DNA of 64,000 bases from Pseudomonas fluorescens (GCF_902497995.1 NZ_CABVII010000008.1:124001-188000), one strand, 5' to 3'. Counted from the first letter of the stretch, positions 1 through 10,045 are shown. Numbers and translations are program-made. The notes: generated by a model not told the origin, from the sequence alone.

Positions 1-1
1 C

Positions 2-1069
2 CGTACCGTCGAGGGCCAGACCTGGATCGACGATGCCAACCTGAGTTTCGAACCCGGATCCTTCAACGTTTTGCTCGGCCGCACCCTGTCCGGCAAAACC
101 AGCCTCATGCGCCTGATGGCCGGCCTGGACAAGCCCGACAGCGGTCGCATCCTGATGAATGGCGTCGACGTCACCCAGCGCCCGGTGCGCCTGCGCAATG
201 TGTCGATGGTCTATCAGCAGTTCATCAATTACCCGACCATGACGGTGTTCGAGAACATTGCGTCGCCGTTGCGCCAGGGCGGTGTTTCCAATGAGCTGAT
301 CCAGAGCAAAGTGCTGGAAACCGCGAAGATGCTGCGCATCGAAAAATTCCTCCAGCGCTATCCGCTGGAGCTCTCCGGTGGCCAGCAACAGCGCACGGCC
401 ATGGCCCGGGCGTTGGTCAAGGACGCCGAGCTGATCCTGTTCGACGAGCCGTTGGTCAACCTCGACTACAAATTGCGCGAAGAACTGCGTCAGGAGATGC
501 GCGAGCTGTTCAAGGCGCATCACACCATCGCCATCTACGCCACCACCGAACCCAACGAAGCCCTGGCCCTGGGCGGAACCACGACCATTCTCCATGAAGG
601 CCGGGTGATCCAGAGTGGCAAGTCATCCACGGTGTATCACCAGCCGCAAACCGTGCTGGCCGCCGAATTATTCAGCGAGCCGCCGATCAACCTGATGCCC
701 GGCCGTATCGCCGGCAACGAAGTGAGTTTCGCCAATTTCGTGCACTTTCCATTGAACGTGGATCTGCGGCCGGTGGGCGAGGGCGAGTTCCGCTTCGGCG
801 TGCGGCCAAGCCACATTTCGCTGGTGCCCAGCAACGATGACGATCTGGAACTGGCGGTGACCGTCGAAGTGGCGGAGATCAGCGGTTCGGAAACTTTCCT
901 GCACGTGCGCAACGAGCATTTCCTGCTGGTGCTGCACCTGCCCGGGGTCCATGAATACGATGTCGACGCGCCCATTCGCATCTACATACCGACCCATAAA
1001 CTGTTTGTGTTCGATACGCAGGGGCGGCTGGTCCAGGCGCCCGGTCGCCGTATCGCGAGGGTTGCCTGA
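2..1069 (+). CDS. glpS: ABC transporter ATP-binding protein, GlpS-type (5' partial)
   Basis: Cytoplasmic ATPase of a sugar/polyol importer. The frame is open from base 2, so the true start lies outside the window. Walker A (GRTLSGKT) is at 77-100, a good LSGGQQQR signature starts at 371, and Walker B (LILFDEP) follows. The C-terminal third looks like the MalK-type regulatory OB domain. The H-loop His is missing: the usual THDQ reads TTEP. The stop overlaps the ATG of the next ATPase. Two dissimilar ATPases, two permeases, DUF2160 and a ~580-residue binding protein match the rhizobial glycerol transporter GlpSTPQV. The substrate is inferred from that layout; another polyol is possible. Confidence 0.85.
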   Translation, partial: RTVEGQTWIDDANLSFEPGSFNVLLGRTLSGKTSLMRLMAGLDKPDSGRILMNGVDVTQRPVRLRNVSMVYQQFINYPTMTVFENIASPLRQGGVSNELIQSKVLETAKMLRIEKFLQRYPLELSGGQQQRTAMARALVKDAELILFDEPLVNLDYKLREELRQEMRELFKAHHTIAIYATTEPNEALALGGTTTILHEGRVIQSGKSSTVYHQPQTVLAAELFSEPPINLMPGRIAGNEVSFANFVHFPLNVDLRPVGEGEFRFGVRPSHISLVPSNDDDLELAVTVEVAEISGSETFLHVRNEHFLLVLHLPGVHEYDVDAPIRIYIPTHKLFVFDTQGRLVQAPGRRIARVA

Positions 1070-2162
1070 TGGCCGAAATCCGCTTGCAGAACCTTGCCCA
1101 CAGCTATACCCGCACGCCGACCGGCCCTGACGATTACGCGATCCGCGAGATGGACCACGTCTGGGAGCAGGGCGGTGCCTACGCCTTGCTCGGGCCTTCG
1201 GGCTGCGGCAAGTCGACCTTGCTCAACATCATTTCCGGCCTGCTCAGTCCGTCCCAGGGCCAGGTGCTGTTCGACAACAAGGTCGTCAACGCGCTGACCC
1301 CGGAGAAGCGCAATATCGCCCAGGTTTTCCAGTTCCCGGTGGTCTACGACACCATGACGGTGTACGACAACCTGGCCTTCCCGCTGCGCAACCAGGGCAT
1401 GGCCGAGGCGAAGATTCACAGCAAGGTGCAGGACATTGCTGAAGTCCTCGACCTCCAGGCACTGCTGAGCAAGAAGGCGCGCAACCTCACCGCCGATGAA
1501 AAACAGAAAGTCTCCATGGGCCGGGGACTGGTGCGCGATGACGTGTCGGCGATTCTGTTCGACGAGCCGCTGACGGTGATCGACCCGCACCTGAAGTGGA
1601 AACTGCGGCGCAAGCTCAAGCAGATCCACGAGCAATTCAACATCACCATGGTCTACGTCACCCACGATCAACTGGAGGCCTCGACCTTTGCCGACAAAAT
1701 TGCGGTGATGTACGGCGGGCAGATCGTGCAGTTCGGCACGCCGCGGGAACTGTTCGAACGCCCGAGCCACACCTTTGTCGGCTATTTCATCGGCAGCCCG
1801 GGCATGAACCTGATCGAGGTGCAGCCGCAACCTGGCGGCGTCGGGTTCGCCTCGACTCACTTGCCGCTGTCCGCTGCACAGCAACTGCGCATCGCCGAGT
1901 CCGAGTGGCAAACCCTGAAGGTCGGCATCCGTCCGGAGTTCGTCCATGTGTGGGACGAACCCTTTGATGACGCGCTGCGGGCCCAAGTCGTACACGTCGA
2001 AGACCTGGGCACCTACAAGATCGTGACCCTGGACCTCGACGGCGCACCACTGAAAGTGCGCCTGGCCGAAGACAAGCCGGTGCCCGAAGGTACGGCATAC
2101 ATCAGCTTCCCGGCGCAATGGTTGATGGTGTATGCCGATGACTATCTGCTGGAGGCGCAGCC

Positions 2163-2166
<4 letters not shown>
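1069..2166 (+). CDS. glpT: ABC transporter ATP-binding protein, GlpT-type
   Basis: Second ATPase of the same importer, 365 aa, MalK/UgpC-like. Walker A (GPSGCGKST) is near residues 43-51, Walker B (AILFDEP) near 165, and the H-loop is intact (VTHDQ). The signature is degenerate: LSGGQ reads LTADE. It therefore complements GlpS, which has a good signature but no H-loop His. The ATG overlaps the stop of glpS, and its own stop overlaps the start of the first permease, so the genes are translationally coupled. This is the rhizobial GlpT, not the E. coli glycerol-3-phosphate antiporter of the same name. Confidence 0.85.
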
Positions 2167-3029
<863 letters not shown>

Positions 3030-3037
3030 GGTCTGCC

Positions 3038-3853
<816 letters not shown>

Positions 3854-3860
3854 GGAACTG

Positions 3861-4136
3861 ATGATGGAATGGATGAGCTGGACCGTCCCCACCGCGGCGT
3901 TCTTCTGCGCCATTGCCTTGATCCTGGTGGGCATGACGACCTGGGAATTACGCTCGCCGAGTGTCCCTCGGCGTGGTTTCTTGCCGATCGCCACCACCCG
4001 TGGCGACCGGTTGTTTATCGGTCTTCTCGGCAGCGCCTACCTGCATTTGCTGGTCATCGGCGCAACCGACTGGAGCATCTGGGTCGCGTTCGCGGTGTCC
4101 CTGGTGTGGCTGTTGGCTGTGATGCGCTGGGGCTAG
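3861..4136 (+). CDS. DUF2160 small membrane protein
   Basis: A 91-residue inner-membrane protein with about three hydrophobic segments and no periplasmic domain. DUF2160 proteins are typically encoded between the second permease and the binding protein of GlpSTPQV-type operons. That supports both this call and the assignment of the operon. Its role is unknown; an accessory subunit of the permease complex is a reasonable guess. ATG 3861 is 7 bases after glpQ; ATG 3864 is an alternative. Confidence 0.85.
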   Translation: MMEWMSWTVPTAAFFCAIALILVGMTTWELRSPSVPRRGFLPIATTRGDRLFIGLLGSAYLHLLVIGATDWSIWVAFAVSLVWLLAVMRWG

Positions 4137-4184
4137 TCGAAATCGATCGGCAATGTTGCTCCGAAACTTAAACAGGAGGTCTCT

Positions 4185-5927
4185 ATGTTCGACAAAAACA
4201 ATAAGCTGCGACATAGCGTTTCATTGGCAGCCATGCTGGCATTCAGCGGGTTGAGCGCTGCGGCCTGGGCCGATGCCTATGAAGACGCGGCCAAAAAATG
4301 GATTGGCAGCGAGTTCAAACCGTCCACCCTCACGCCAGAGCAGCAGCTCGCGGAGTTGAAGTGGTTCATCAAGGCCTCCGAGCCGTTTCGCGGGATGAAC
4401 ATCAAGGTGGTCTCGGAAACCATCGCGACCCACGAATATGAATCAAAAGTGCTGGCCAAGGCCTTTACCGAGATCACCGGGATCAAGCTGACCCACGACT
4501 TGTTGCAAGAAGGCGACGTGGTGGAAAAGCTGCAGACCCAGATGCAATCGGACAAGAACATCTATGACGGCTGGGTCAACGACTCGGACCTGATCGGTAC
4601 GCACTTTCGCTATGGCAAGACCGAATCGATCACCGATCTGATGGCCAACGAAGGCAAGGCCTACACCTCGCCGACCCTCGACATCAAAGACTTCATCGGT
4701 ATCTCCTTCACCACCGCGCCGGACGGCAAGATCTATCAACTGCCTGACCAGCAATTCGCCAACCTCTACTGGTTCCGCGCCGACTGGTTCGAGCGGGCGG
4801 ATCTGAAGGCGAAATTCAAGGAAAAGTACGGCTACGAATTGGGTGTGCCGGTGAACTGGTCGGCCTATGAAGACATTGCCAAATTCTTCAGCGAGGACGT
4901 CAAGGAAATCGACGGCAAACGCATCTACGGGCACATGGACTATGGCAAGAAAGACCCGTCCCTGGGCTGGCGCTTCACCGATGCCTGGTTCTCCATGGCC
5001 GGTGCCGGCGACAAGGGCATCCCCAACGGCTTGCCGGTGGACGAGTGGGGCATTCGCGTTGAGGACTGCCATCCGGTCGGTTCCAGCATTACCCGCGGTG
5101 GCGACACCAACGGCCCGGCGGCGGTCTATGCCACCACCAAATACGTCGACTGGCTGAAGAAATATGCCCCGCCGGAAGCGGCGGGCATGACCTTCTCCGA
5201 ATCCGGCCCGGTGCCGTCCCAAGGCAACATCGCCCAGCAGATCTTCTGGTACACCGCGTTTACCGCCGACATGACCAAACCGGGCCTGCCGGTGATGAAC
5301 ACCGACGGCACACCGAAATGGCGCATGGCGCCATCGCCGAAGGGGCCGTATTGGGAAGAGGGCATGAAACTCGGTTATCAGGACGCCGGTTCCTGGACCT
5401 TCCTCAAGTCCACGCCTGAGAAGCAAAGACTGGCGGCCTGGCTGTACGCACAGTTCGTGACCTCGAAAACCGTGTCCCTGAAGAAAACCATCGTCGGCCT
5501 GACCCCGATCCGCGAATCCGACATCAACTCCCAAGCCATGACCGACCTGGCACCGAAACTCGGTGGCCTGGTGGAGTTCTACCGCAGCCCGGCCCGCGTG
5601 CAATGGACCCCGACCGGGACCAACGTGCCGGACTATCCGCGCCTGGCCCAACTGTGGTGGAGCCACATTGCCGAAGCCGCCAGTGGCGAGAAGACCCCGC
5701 AACAGGCGCTGGACGGCCTGGCCAAGGATCAGGACGCGATCATGACCCGTCTGGAGCGTTCGAAGGCACAAGCCACCTGCGCACCGAAAATGAATCCTGA
5801 GCGGGATGCGCAGTATTGGTTCGATCAGCCAGGTGCACCGAAGCCGAAACTGGCGAACGAGAAGCCCAAGGGGGAGACCGTGAGCTATGCCGAACTGCTG
5901 AAGTCGTGGGAGGCGGCGCGTAAGTAA
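4185..5927 (+). CDS. glpV: ABC transporter periplasmic substrate-binding protein, GlpV-type
   Basis: Periplasmic binding protein of 580 aa. It begins with a signal peptide (charged start, then SLAAMLAFSGLSAAAWA, cleavage near residue 28-30). The rest resembles family-1 extracellular solute-binding proteins but is longer than the usual 420 aa, as in GlpV. A strong AGGAGG-type ribosome site sits just before the ATG, which fits the high expression expected of a binding protein. A rho-independent terminator follows at 5949. A diverged duplicate of the last part of this gene occurs at 9113. Confidence 0.88.
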   Translation: MFDKNNKLRHSVSLAAMLAFSGLSAAAWADAYEDAAKKWIGSEFKPSTLTPEQQLAELKWFIKASEPFRGMNIKVVSETIATHEYESKVLAKAFTEITGIKLTHDLLQEGDVVEKLQTQMQSDKNIYDGWVNDSDLIGTHFRYGKTESITDLMANEGKAYTSPTLDIKDFIGISFTTAPDGKIYQLPDQQFANLYWFRADWFERADLKAKFKEKYGYELGVPVNWSAYEDIAKFFSEDVKEIDGKRIYGHMDYGKKDPSLGWRFTDAWFSMAGAGDKGIPNGLPVDEWGIRVEDCHPVGSSITRGGDTNGPAAVYATTKYVDWLKKYAPPEAAGMTFSESGPVPSQGNIAQQIFWYTAFTADMTKPGLPVMNTDGTPKWRMAPSPKGPYWEEGMKLGYQDAGSWTFLKSTPEKQRLAAWLYAQFVTSKTVSLKKTIVGLTPIRESDINSQAMTDLAPKLGGLVEFYRSPARVQWTPTGTNVPDYPRLAQLWWSHIAEAASGEKTPQQALDGLAKDQDAIMTRLERSKAQATCAPKMNPERDAQYWFDQPGAPKPKLANEKPKGETVSYAELLKSWEAARK

Positions 5928-5948
5928 ACGGCTGGACCTTGAAATACG

Positions 5949-5973
5949 AACGGCACCGTAAGGTGCCGTTTTT
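5949..5973 (+). terminator. Terminator of the glp operon
   Basis: Nine-base stem AACGGCACC / GGTGCCGTT with a 4-base loop, followed by TTT, 21 bases after the glpV stop. A diverged copy with the same stem lies at 9209-9230 beside the displaced glpV end. Confidence 0.85.
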
Positions 5974-5996
5974 GTTAGTGCCTGTCTCATCGCCAT

Positions 5997-6082
5997 CGCG
6001 GGCAAGCCCGCTCCCACAGGGATCTGTGGTGTACGCACCTAGTGTGACGGACGCAAAACGTGTGGGAGCGGGCTTGCCCGCG
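5997..6082. repeat. REPIN (two inverted REP arms)
   Basis: A 22-base perfect inverted repeat at 5997-6018 and 6061-6082, with a core of GGGAGCGGGCTTGCCC, separated by 42 bases. This is the common P. fluorescens-group REPIN form. Confidence 0.9.
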
Positions 6083-6178
6083 AAGGGGCCATGCCAGACG
6101 GCCAGCTTTTCCAGCCGAACAAACATCTGTCAGAAACGCTGCTCGCTGAGTTGGCTAACCGCCTGTGGAACAGAAATC

Positions 6179-6364
6179 TTATTCGTGGGTGCCTTCGAAA
6201 TCATCATGTATGTCATCAGGCAGGGGCGCGTCGAAGTCTTCGGGAAGCACCAGTTTTACTTTCATTGCTCCAATGCGTTGGTAACTGGGTTCAGCATCAC
6301 TCAGACGCTCAGCAGCCAAGGCTTCAAAGCCCTCTACCAGCTCGGAGAATATGTCACGTTTCAT
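6179..6364 (-). CDS. Small antitoxin-like protein, chimeric or truncated
   Basis: 61 aa starting MKRDIFSELVEGFEALA. This start matches the HigA-like protein at 10650-10964 (MKRDTFSELMEGLEALA), and about 30 bases upstream of the ATG are also similar. The helix-turn-helix half is absent. It is replaced by an acidic tail with the segment LPEDFDAPLPDDI, reminiscent of the toxin-binding tails of Phd-type antitoxins. No toxin gene is visible next to it. It may be a decayed antitoxin or a small functional one. The function is inferred only. Confidence 0.4.
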   Translation of the reverse strand: MKRDIFSELVEGFEALAAERLSDAEPSYQRIGAMKVKLVLPEDFDAPLPDDIHDDFEGTHE

Positions 6365-6549
6365 TGTTCGTTCTCGCGTTGATTTCTTTATCCAGGAGCT
6401 TTTCAAAGTCGATTGGACGGGAAGGCTCAAGGTGTAGACCATCGCTTACAGGCTTGGAACCAGCTATTGGATAGCCTGTCGGAACGTCGCTGGCAGGGCC
6501 TTGGTTGCTTACGCTCGGAGGCACAGCCTGTAGATGTCAGCGCTCCAAC

Positions 6550-6586
6550 CACCATTGGCGGGGTACAAACTAGTCCGCCAATGGTG
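6550..6586. other. Perfect 12-bp inverted repeat
   Basis: CACCATTGGCGG at 6550-6561 and its exact complement CCGCCAATGGTG at 6575-6586, with a 13-base loop. It lies about 40 bases beyond the stop of the DUF6124 gene on its transcribed (-) strand. No T tract follows on either strand, so it is not a classical terminator. It could be an RNA 3' structure or a protein site. Confidence 0.6.
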
Positions 6587-6626
6587 CGTTGCGACTTACA
6601 GTCAGCCGAAGCCACTGCGGCCGGGA

Positions 6627-6989
6627 CTATTCAAGTGGGTCAAGCCGATCCAGCGCCCGGTTCACCGCCAGCTCACCCAGCATGATGACTTGCGCTATGC
6701 CCATTAGGGTATTGCGCCTTGGCCCATCCGTGTGGTCCGCCAAATCCATCGTCATGACATTGGCCGAGGCCAGCGACTCGCAAGCATGGGCCAGCAGGGT
6801 TTCGGTATCGAGTTCCGGGTTGACGATGAACATGGTGCCGGGAGTGCGTGGGTTGTCCATGATGGGGACGTCCGGCTTTAGGTGATAGTCGAGGGTGCAC
6901 TCGGCGGCGTCGTGAAGTTTTTTTGATTCGAGGGTTTCGTACGGGGATGCCGGATCGCTGTCCAGCGGATTGGGTGTGACCTTGAACAT
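6627..6989 (-). CDS. DUF6124 (formerly DUF3077-like) family protein
   Basis: 120 aa. The family is largely confined to Pseudomonas and has no known function. Visible features are the MFKVTPNPLDSDPASPYETL start, a central ELDTETLLAHACESLAS segment and a C-terminal helix. No signal peptide or membrane segment is seen, so it is probably cytoplasmic. A GGAG ribosome site sits 7 bases before the ATG. A conserved-looking structured sequence lies just upstream (7031-7207) and may be its leader RNA. Confidence 0.8.
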   Translation of the reverse strand: MFKVTPNPLDSDPASPYETLESKKLHDAAECTLDYHLKPDVPIMDNPRTPGTMFIVNPELDTETLLAHACESLASANVMTMDLADHTDGPRRNTLMGIAQVIMLGELAVNRALDRLDPLE

Positions 6990-7030
6990 AGATGAACTCC
7001 GATGCTATTTAAAAGGAATCACATCCTCGC

Positions 7031-7207
7031 TACCAAACGAAGGCGGTGACCATACGAAGGTTGGTAGACCGGGCATCGTAACCGGCGCCCCCGAGGGAGC
7101 CCTGCGCATGGCCACCATAAAAACACCGCCCAAACATTGGACAGTAAAGGGTGACGCTATGCGTCGATGCTACGGGTCTACCAAACCCGATCACTGCTTT
7201 TCAGTGA
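7031..7207 (-). promoter_or_regulatory. Candidate structured 5' leader of the DUF6124 gene
   Basis: TTGGTAGACC at 7061-7070 is the exact complement of GGTCTACCAA at 7175-7184, giving a long-range stem around about 104 bases. The same TTGGTA at 7061-7066 can instead pair with TACCAA at 7031-7036. These two pairings exclude each other, which is the layout of an attenuator or RNA switch. A separate hairpin TCACTG / CAGTGA is at 7191-7207. The strand is assigned from the downstream gene. I also have a memory, not checked, of similar sequence beside DUF6124 genes in other Pseudomonas. Confidence 0.45.
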
Positions 7208-7652
7208 CCGGCAAACGATAGAACCCGTGCCCAAGACGCACAAGCCGGCGGATTCTGTCTTACCTGTAGGTAACGCCGCAAGGTGTTGTGGCTTTTCACG
7301 AAGTAGTTTTCGAAGAGATTAAACAGACGTGTTTAAATTTATTTGAGCGCCGCGCAGGTCAGTAGGGTTTTCACACAGCCCGGGAAGACATCGTTGTTTA
7401 GTCTATCCATTGGGCTGCGCTCGCTCGTGCAAGAAACACCGCAGACACCACTCTCATATTTCACGAAAACTTACATTTTTGAAACTTCCGCTGTAGGAAA
7501 TTGGCTGTTTGTTATTGCGAAAATTCCTATTCGTTCATTTGGCTATGCCATTGGATTGCTTTCAGCACGCCTTCCACCGTCTTATTCGTTGTCGCCCAAT
7601 ATTCGGTCGAAAACATCGCGGACTCAGTCGCATAAAATGGAGAAGTACATCA
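7208..7652. other. Intergenic upstream of the toxin gene
   Basis: No convincing gene. It holds the palindrome TTACCT-GT-AGGTAA at 7260-7273. After about 7300 the base composition becomes AT-richer than the backbone, as in the toxin genes that follow. A promoter for the PAAR gene should lie here, but I cannot place one with confidence. Confidence 0.5.
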
Positions 7653-8735
7653 ATGAATGAAGGTTATTTCATTGGCTTGAATGACAAGACCACCTGCGGT
7701 GGCAAAGTCCTGGATGGTGATACCAGAGTCATGATGTATGGCCTCGCTCATGCTCGCGAAGGCGATCGGGTCACTTGTGGAAAGGACGGCGAGACTTATC
7801 GAATCGTCGGTGGTGTCTCGCACATAATCAGTCATGGCAAGCACGTGGCTGGCACGCTGGACAGCTACAGCAATTGTCCCTGTAAAGCACAACTGATCCC
7901 TTCGGTATTCACGGCTATCTATCAGAATGAAGCACGTCCTGCGACACGTGCTTCCAGGGCCGCCGCCCCACCTGCAACCCAAACTTATAACAGGTTTACT
8001 ACGGAACCCCTGATGGCTGATCCGAAACCTGCAGCGAAGATCTGGGTCTCTCCCGTCGATCCGGCTTCCTGCAATCACCCGGACCGAATGGAAGAACTAG
8101 CCTCCTACATCGCCGACGAGATGAACCGTAACATCACCCACCCTTCGGTTCTGAAAATGAGAGAGCTGAACAGCTACGATCCGGAGGCTGAAACAAATAA
8201 ATACATGCAAATCCCGTTTTATCTCCGACTAGGCCATCAACCCAACTTCCACGCCATAGCCCTTGTCAAGCAAGCCGAGGCGTTTGCGCTGTGGACAGAG
8301 CGGGTTGGTCAGAATCGGCCTTGGGATCATAAGCCGAAGATAAAAACCAAGTTTGGGGGGGATGTTCGCCACAAACAGGGAAAATATGACTATTTTTACG
8401 ATATTTGGTCGAATATTCATTATGGATATGTAGGAATGGCTGCGGGTTTTTCGGAACAGGTGTTATTGGATGGCGCAGGTGCCGAGCAGATCGTTTCCGA
8501 CGCAGTACGTAAGCTTCAAGATTGGGAAAATAGGCCCGGGCCTCATCGCTCAGAGGACATAGAGGGATTAAGGGCGTGGGATGACATACCGAACAGGAAG
8601 TCCATTGCTATTGGCGTCAACCTCTTCAATACTTATTCAGCCCGTGGAGTCAGCACCAAGACTATTATGGATGAAGTGCTTGCGGGTGATCCGTCTGATT
8701 GGGGGGAAGGTATAAGTGTCCACAAATGCGGATAA
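7653..8735 (+). CDS. PAAR-domain T6SS effector with C-terminal toxin-44 domain
   Basis: 360 aa. Residues 1-86 form a PAAR tip domain (MNEGYFIGLNDKTTCGG...), which would cap the VgrG spike of a type VI secretion system. Residues 87-130 are an Ala/Pro-rich linker. Residues 140-360 match the polymorphic toxin type 44 family, with FALWTERVGQNRPWDHK, a YDYFYDIWSNIHYGYVG block and NRKSIAIGVNLF. I start at ATG 7653, with GGAG 10 bases upstream, because the PAAR fold begins there; the open frame extends further up. No VgrG, adaptor or T6SS structural gene is nearby, so it is an orphan effector. Its enzymatic activity is not known to me. The next gene overlaps it and is the likely immunity gene. Confidence 0.85.
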   Translation: MNEGYFIGLNDKTTCGGKVLDGDTRVMMYGLAHAREGDRVTCGKDGETYRIVGGVSHIISHGKHVAGTLDSYSNCPCKAQLIPSVFTAIYQNEARPATRASRAAAPPATQTYNRFTTEPLMADPKPAAKIWVSPVDPASCNHPDRMEELASYIADEMNRNITHPSVLKMRELNSYDPEAETNKYMQIPFYLRLGHQPNFHAIALVKQAEAFALWTERVGQNRPWDHKPKIKTKFGGDVRHKQGKYDYFYDIWSNIHYGYVGMAAGFSEQVLLDGAGAEQIVSDAVRKLQDWENRPGPHRSEDIEGLRAWDDIPNRKSIAIGVNLFNTYSARGVSTKTIMDEVLAGDPSDWGEGISVHKCG

Positions 8736-9111
8736 AAGGTGCCGTTTTTATCTCAAGCGCAGACTGTTAACACTATTGTTGCTGATATATCTTGTCTGGT
8801 ATGTCGCTGTCCCGAGGGTCAAAGTCTATTTCTCAGATGAAGGGAGTGGGGAATTGGAATTTGTCCTAAATACCCAGAACGATATATTTAGAGGGGGGAT
8901 CTTTCCCGGCGAATCTACAGGAGGGCCTGGCCATCTTTTTCCCGATGATGATTTCTTTATGCGGCTTGACTGGGCTGTCTCAAATAAAAGTCATTGTATA
9001 ATGATAAATCCTAACTGGCCGACGACCAATATCTACATTGCAGCGGATGGAACTCTCGACAAAAGCTCCAGCGGCGGAACAGATTTAGAGCAATTAGATA
9101 AATGCCCTTAG
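8716..9111 (+). CDS. Putative cognate immunity protein, membrane-anchored
   Basis: 131 aa, starting at GTG 8716 inside the end of the toxin gene (20-base overlap), with AAGG as ribosome site. Basic residues (KRCRFYLKRR) precede one membrane helix at about residues 17-34, followed by a soluble domain of about 95 residues with two Cys. By the positive-inside rule the soluble domain faces the periplasm. The function is inferred from position and coupling to the toxin gene; I recognise no family. The AT-rich codon use matches the toxin and differs from the backbone. Confidence 0.65.
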   Translation: MSTNADKRCRFYLKRRLLTLLLLIYLVWYVAVPRVKVYFSDEGSGELEFVLNTQNDIFRGGIFPGESTGGPGHLFPDDDFFMRLDWAVSNKSHCIMINPNWPTTNIYIAADGTLDKSSSGGTDLEQLDKCP

Positions 9112-9112
9112 T

Positions 9113-9202
9113 CAGCGGGATGCGCAGTCTTGGTTTGACCAGTCGGGTGCGCCGAAGTGCCTGAAATCTTGGGAGGCGGCGCGTAAACGACTGAGGCTGT
9201 GA
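9113..9202 (+). pseudogene. Displaced 3' end of glpV
   Basis: The translation reads QRDAQSWFDQSGAPK...LKSWEAARK. It aligns in frame with the end of GlpV (ERDAQYWFDQPGAPK...LKSWEAARK at about 5797-5924), with an internal deletion of about 51 bases and a lost stop. The similarity continues through the terminator (AACGGCAC / GTGCCGTT at 9209-9230) and a REP arm (9254-9276). This is therefore a copy of the whole glpV gene end, on the far side of the toxin cassette. Confidence 0.85.
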
Positions 9203-9253
9203 AAGGCGAACGGCACCGAAATGTGCCGTTTTATTGGTGGCTGTTTTATCGCC

Positions 9254-9276
9254 TTCGCGAGCAGGCTCGCTCCCAC
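9254..9276. repeat. Single REP arm
   Basis: Diverged single arm with core GCGAGCAGGCTCGCTCCCAC. It corresponds to the first REP arm after the intact glpV terminator (5997-6018), so it is part of the same duplicated segment. Confidence 0.7.
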
Positions 9277-9370
9277 AAGTAATTGAAGGCGCTCCCAGTT
9301 GCGTTTAAAAGAGAATCACTGTGCGATATTGGTATTTTGTCCAGTTTTTCCAATGGCTACGAGTTAATAT

Positions 9371-9820
9371 TTATATGGCCTTATGTCCGAAGAACATGGA
9401 AATTGAATATAGAAACCAGCCAGTGCAAAGACTGTATATTATTGTTCTCATGTATATTTTTGAGTAAGGTCGGTTCTTGTAGTGTGCTATAGATATTGCT
9501 AACAAGCCTACTGATAACAAAGTTAGGATCAGTATGGGGGTGATCATTTCCATTTTGGTGAATTCGTACCATACTACTGGGCTACCCTTCACGAGATAGG
9601 GGAATGCTATGTGCTGGTTGTAAATTGATTTGGCTGAGATCAGCGTGAAAATGAAAGCAGTAGTGCTGAATATTAAAGTTAATCGCCAGCGTGGTACTTT
9701 TTTTGTAATGATGGGGTGCACTTTTTTCCTACATGAATAGCAATTTCCGTGTTTGATCCTGGATGTTCCTGTGTTGTTTGGTGCGTGGCAACTGTTACAT
9801 CTATTTGTTTTTGACTTCAT
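9371..9820 (-). CDS. Hypothetical zinc-ribbon membrane protein
   Basis: 149 aa, no family recognised. The N-terminus has two CxxC pairs (Cys8, Cys11, Cys27, Cys30), as in a zinc ribbon. Three hydrophobic segments follow at about residues 46-63, 92-111 and 124-143. The sequence is strikingly AT-rich for this chromosome, a sign of transfer. The ribosome site is weak. It lies alone between the toxin cassette and antitoxin remnants; a self-protection role is possible but unsupported. Confidence 0.6.
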   Translation of the reverse strand: MKSKTNRCNSCHAPNNTGTSRIKHGNCYSCRKKVHPIITKKVPRWRLTLIFSTTAFIFTLISAKSIYNQHIAFPYLVKGSPVVWYEFTKMEMITPILILTLLSVGLLAISIAHYKNRPYSKIYMRTIIYSLCTGWFLYSISMFFGHKAI

Positions 9821-9884
9821 TTATCAATGTTGTCCATTCGTCATTATTTCAGCCAATCCACTAGCGTCCGAGGTGGTCGTACAG

Positions 9885-10035
9885 CTGTGGCGAGGGAGTT
9901 TGCTCTCGCCGTCCGGTCAGCGCTCGGGCGAAGTAGACGCCAAAATTTCAGGCTGCTGCTATTTTGCGGGCACACCGGCCTCACCGGGATTGGGACTTCT
10001 GCGTAGTCCAGCGGAAGCGAGATCCCTCGCCGCAG
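9885..10035. repeat. REP pair of a second family
   Basis: An arm GGCGAGGGAGTTTGCTC at about 9888-9904 and an opposing arm AGCGAGATCCCTCGCCGCAG at 10016-10035. The core (GGCGAGGGA) differs from the GGGAGCGGGCTTGC family seen elsewhere in the window. The arms are imperfect and about 105 bases apart. Confidence 0.6.
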
Positions 10036-10045
10036 ACGTGTGTTG

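Noticed and set aside
6970..7221. 83-codon plus-strand frame across the putative leader
   Set aside because: It lies over the paired RNA element and starts inside the DUF6124 gene on the other strand. Not a credible protein.
7343..7660. 105-codon plus-strand frame before the PAAR gene
   Set aside because: No ribosome site, no family features, and it overlaps the PAAR start in another frame.
8728..8745. AAGGTGCCGTTTTT-like sequence near the immunity gene start, resembling the glpV terminator
   Set aside because: Only half of the stem is present and it lies inside coding sequence; probably coincidence.
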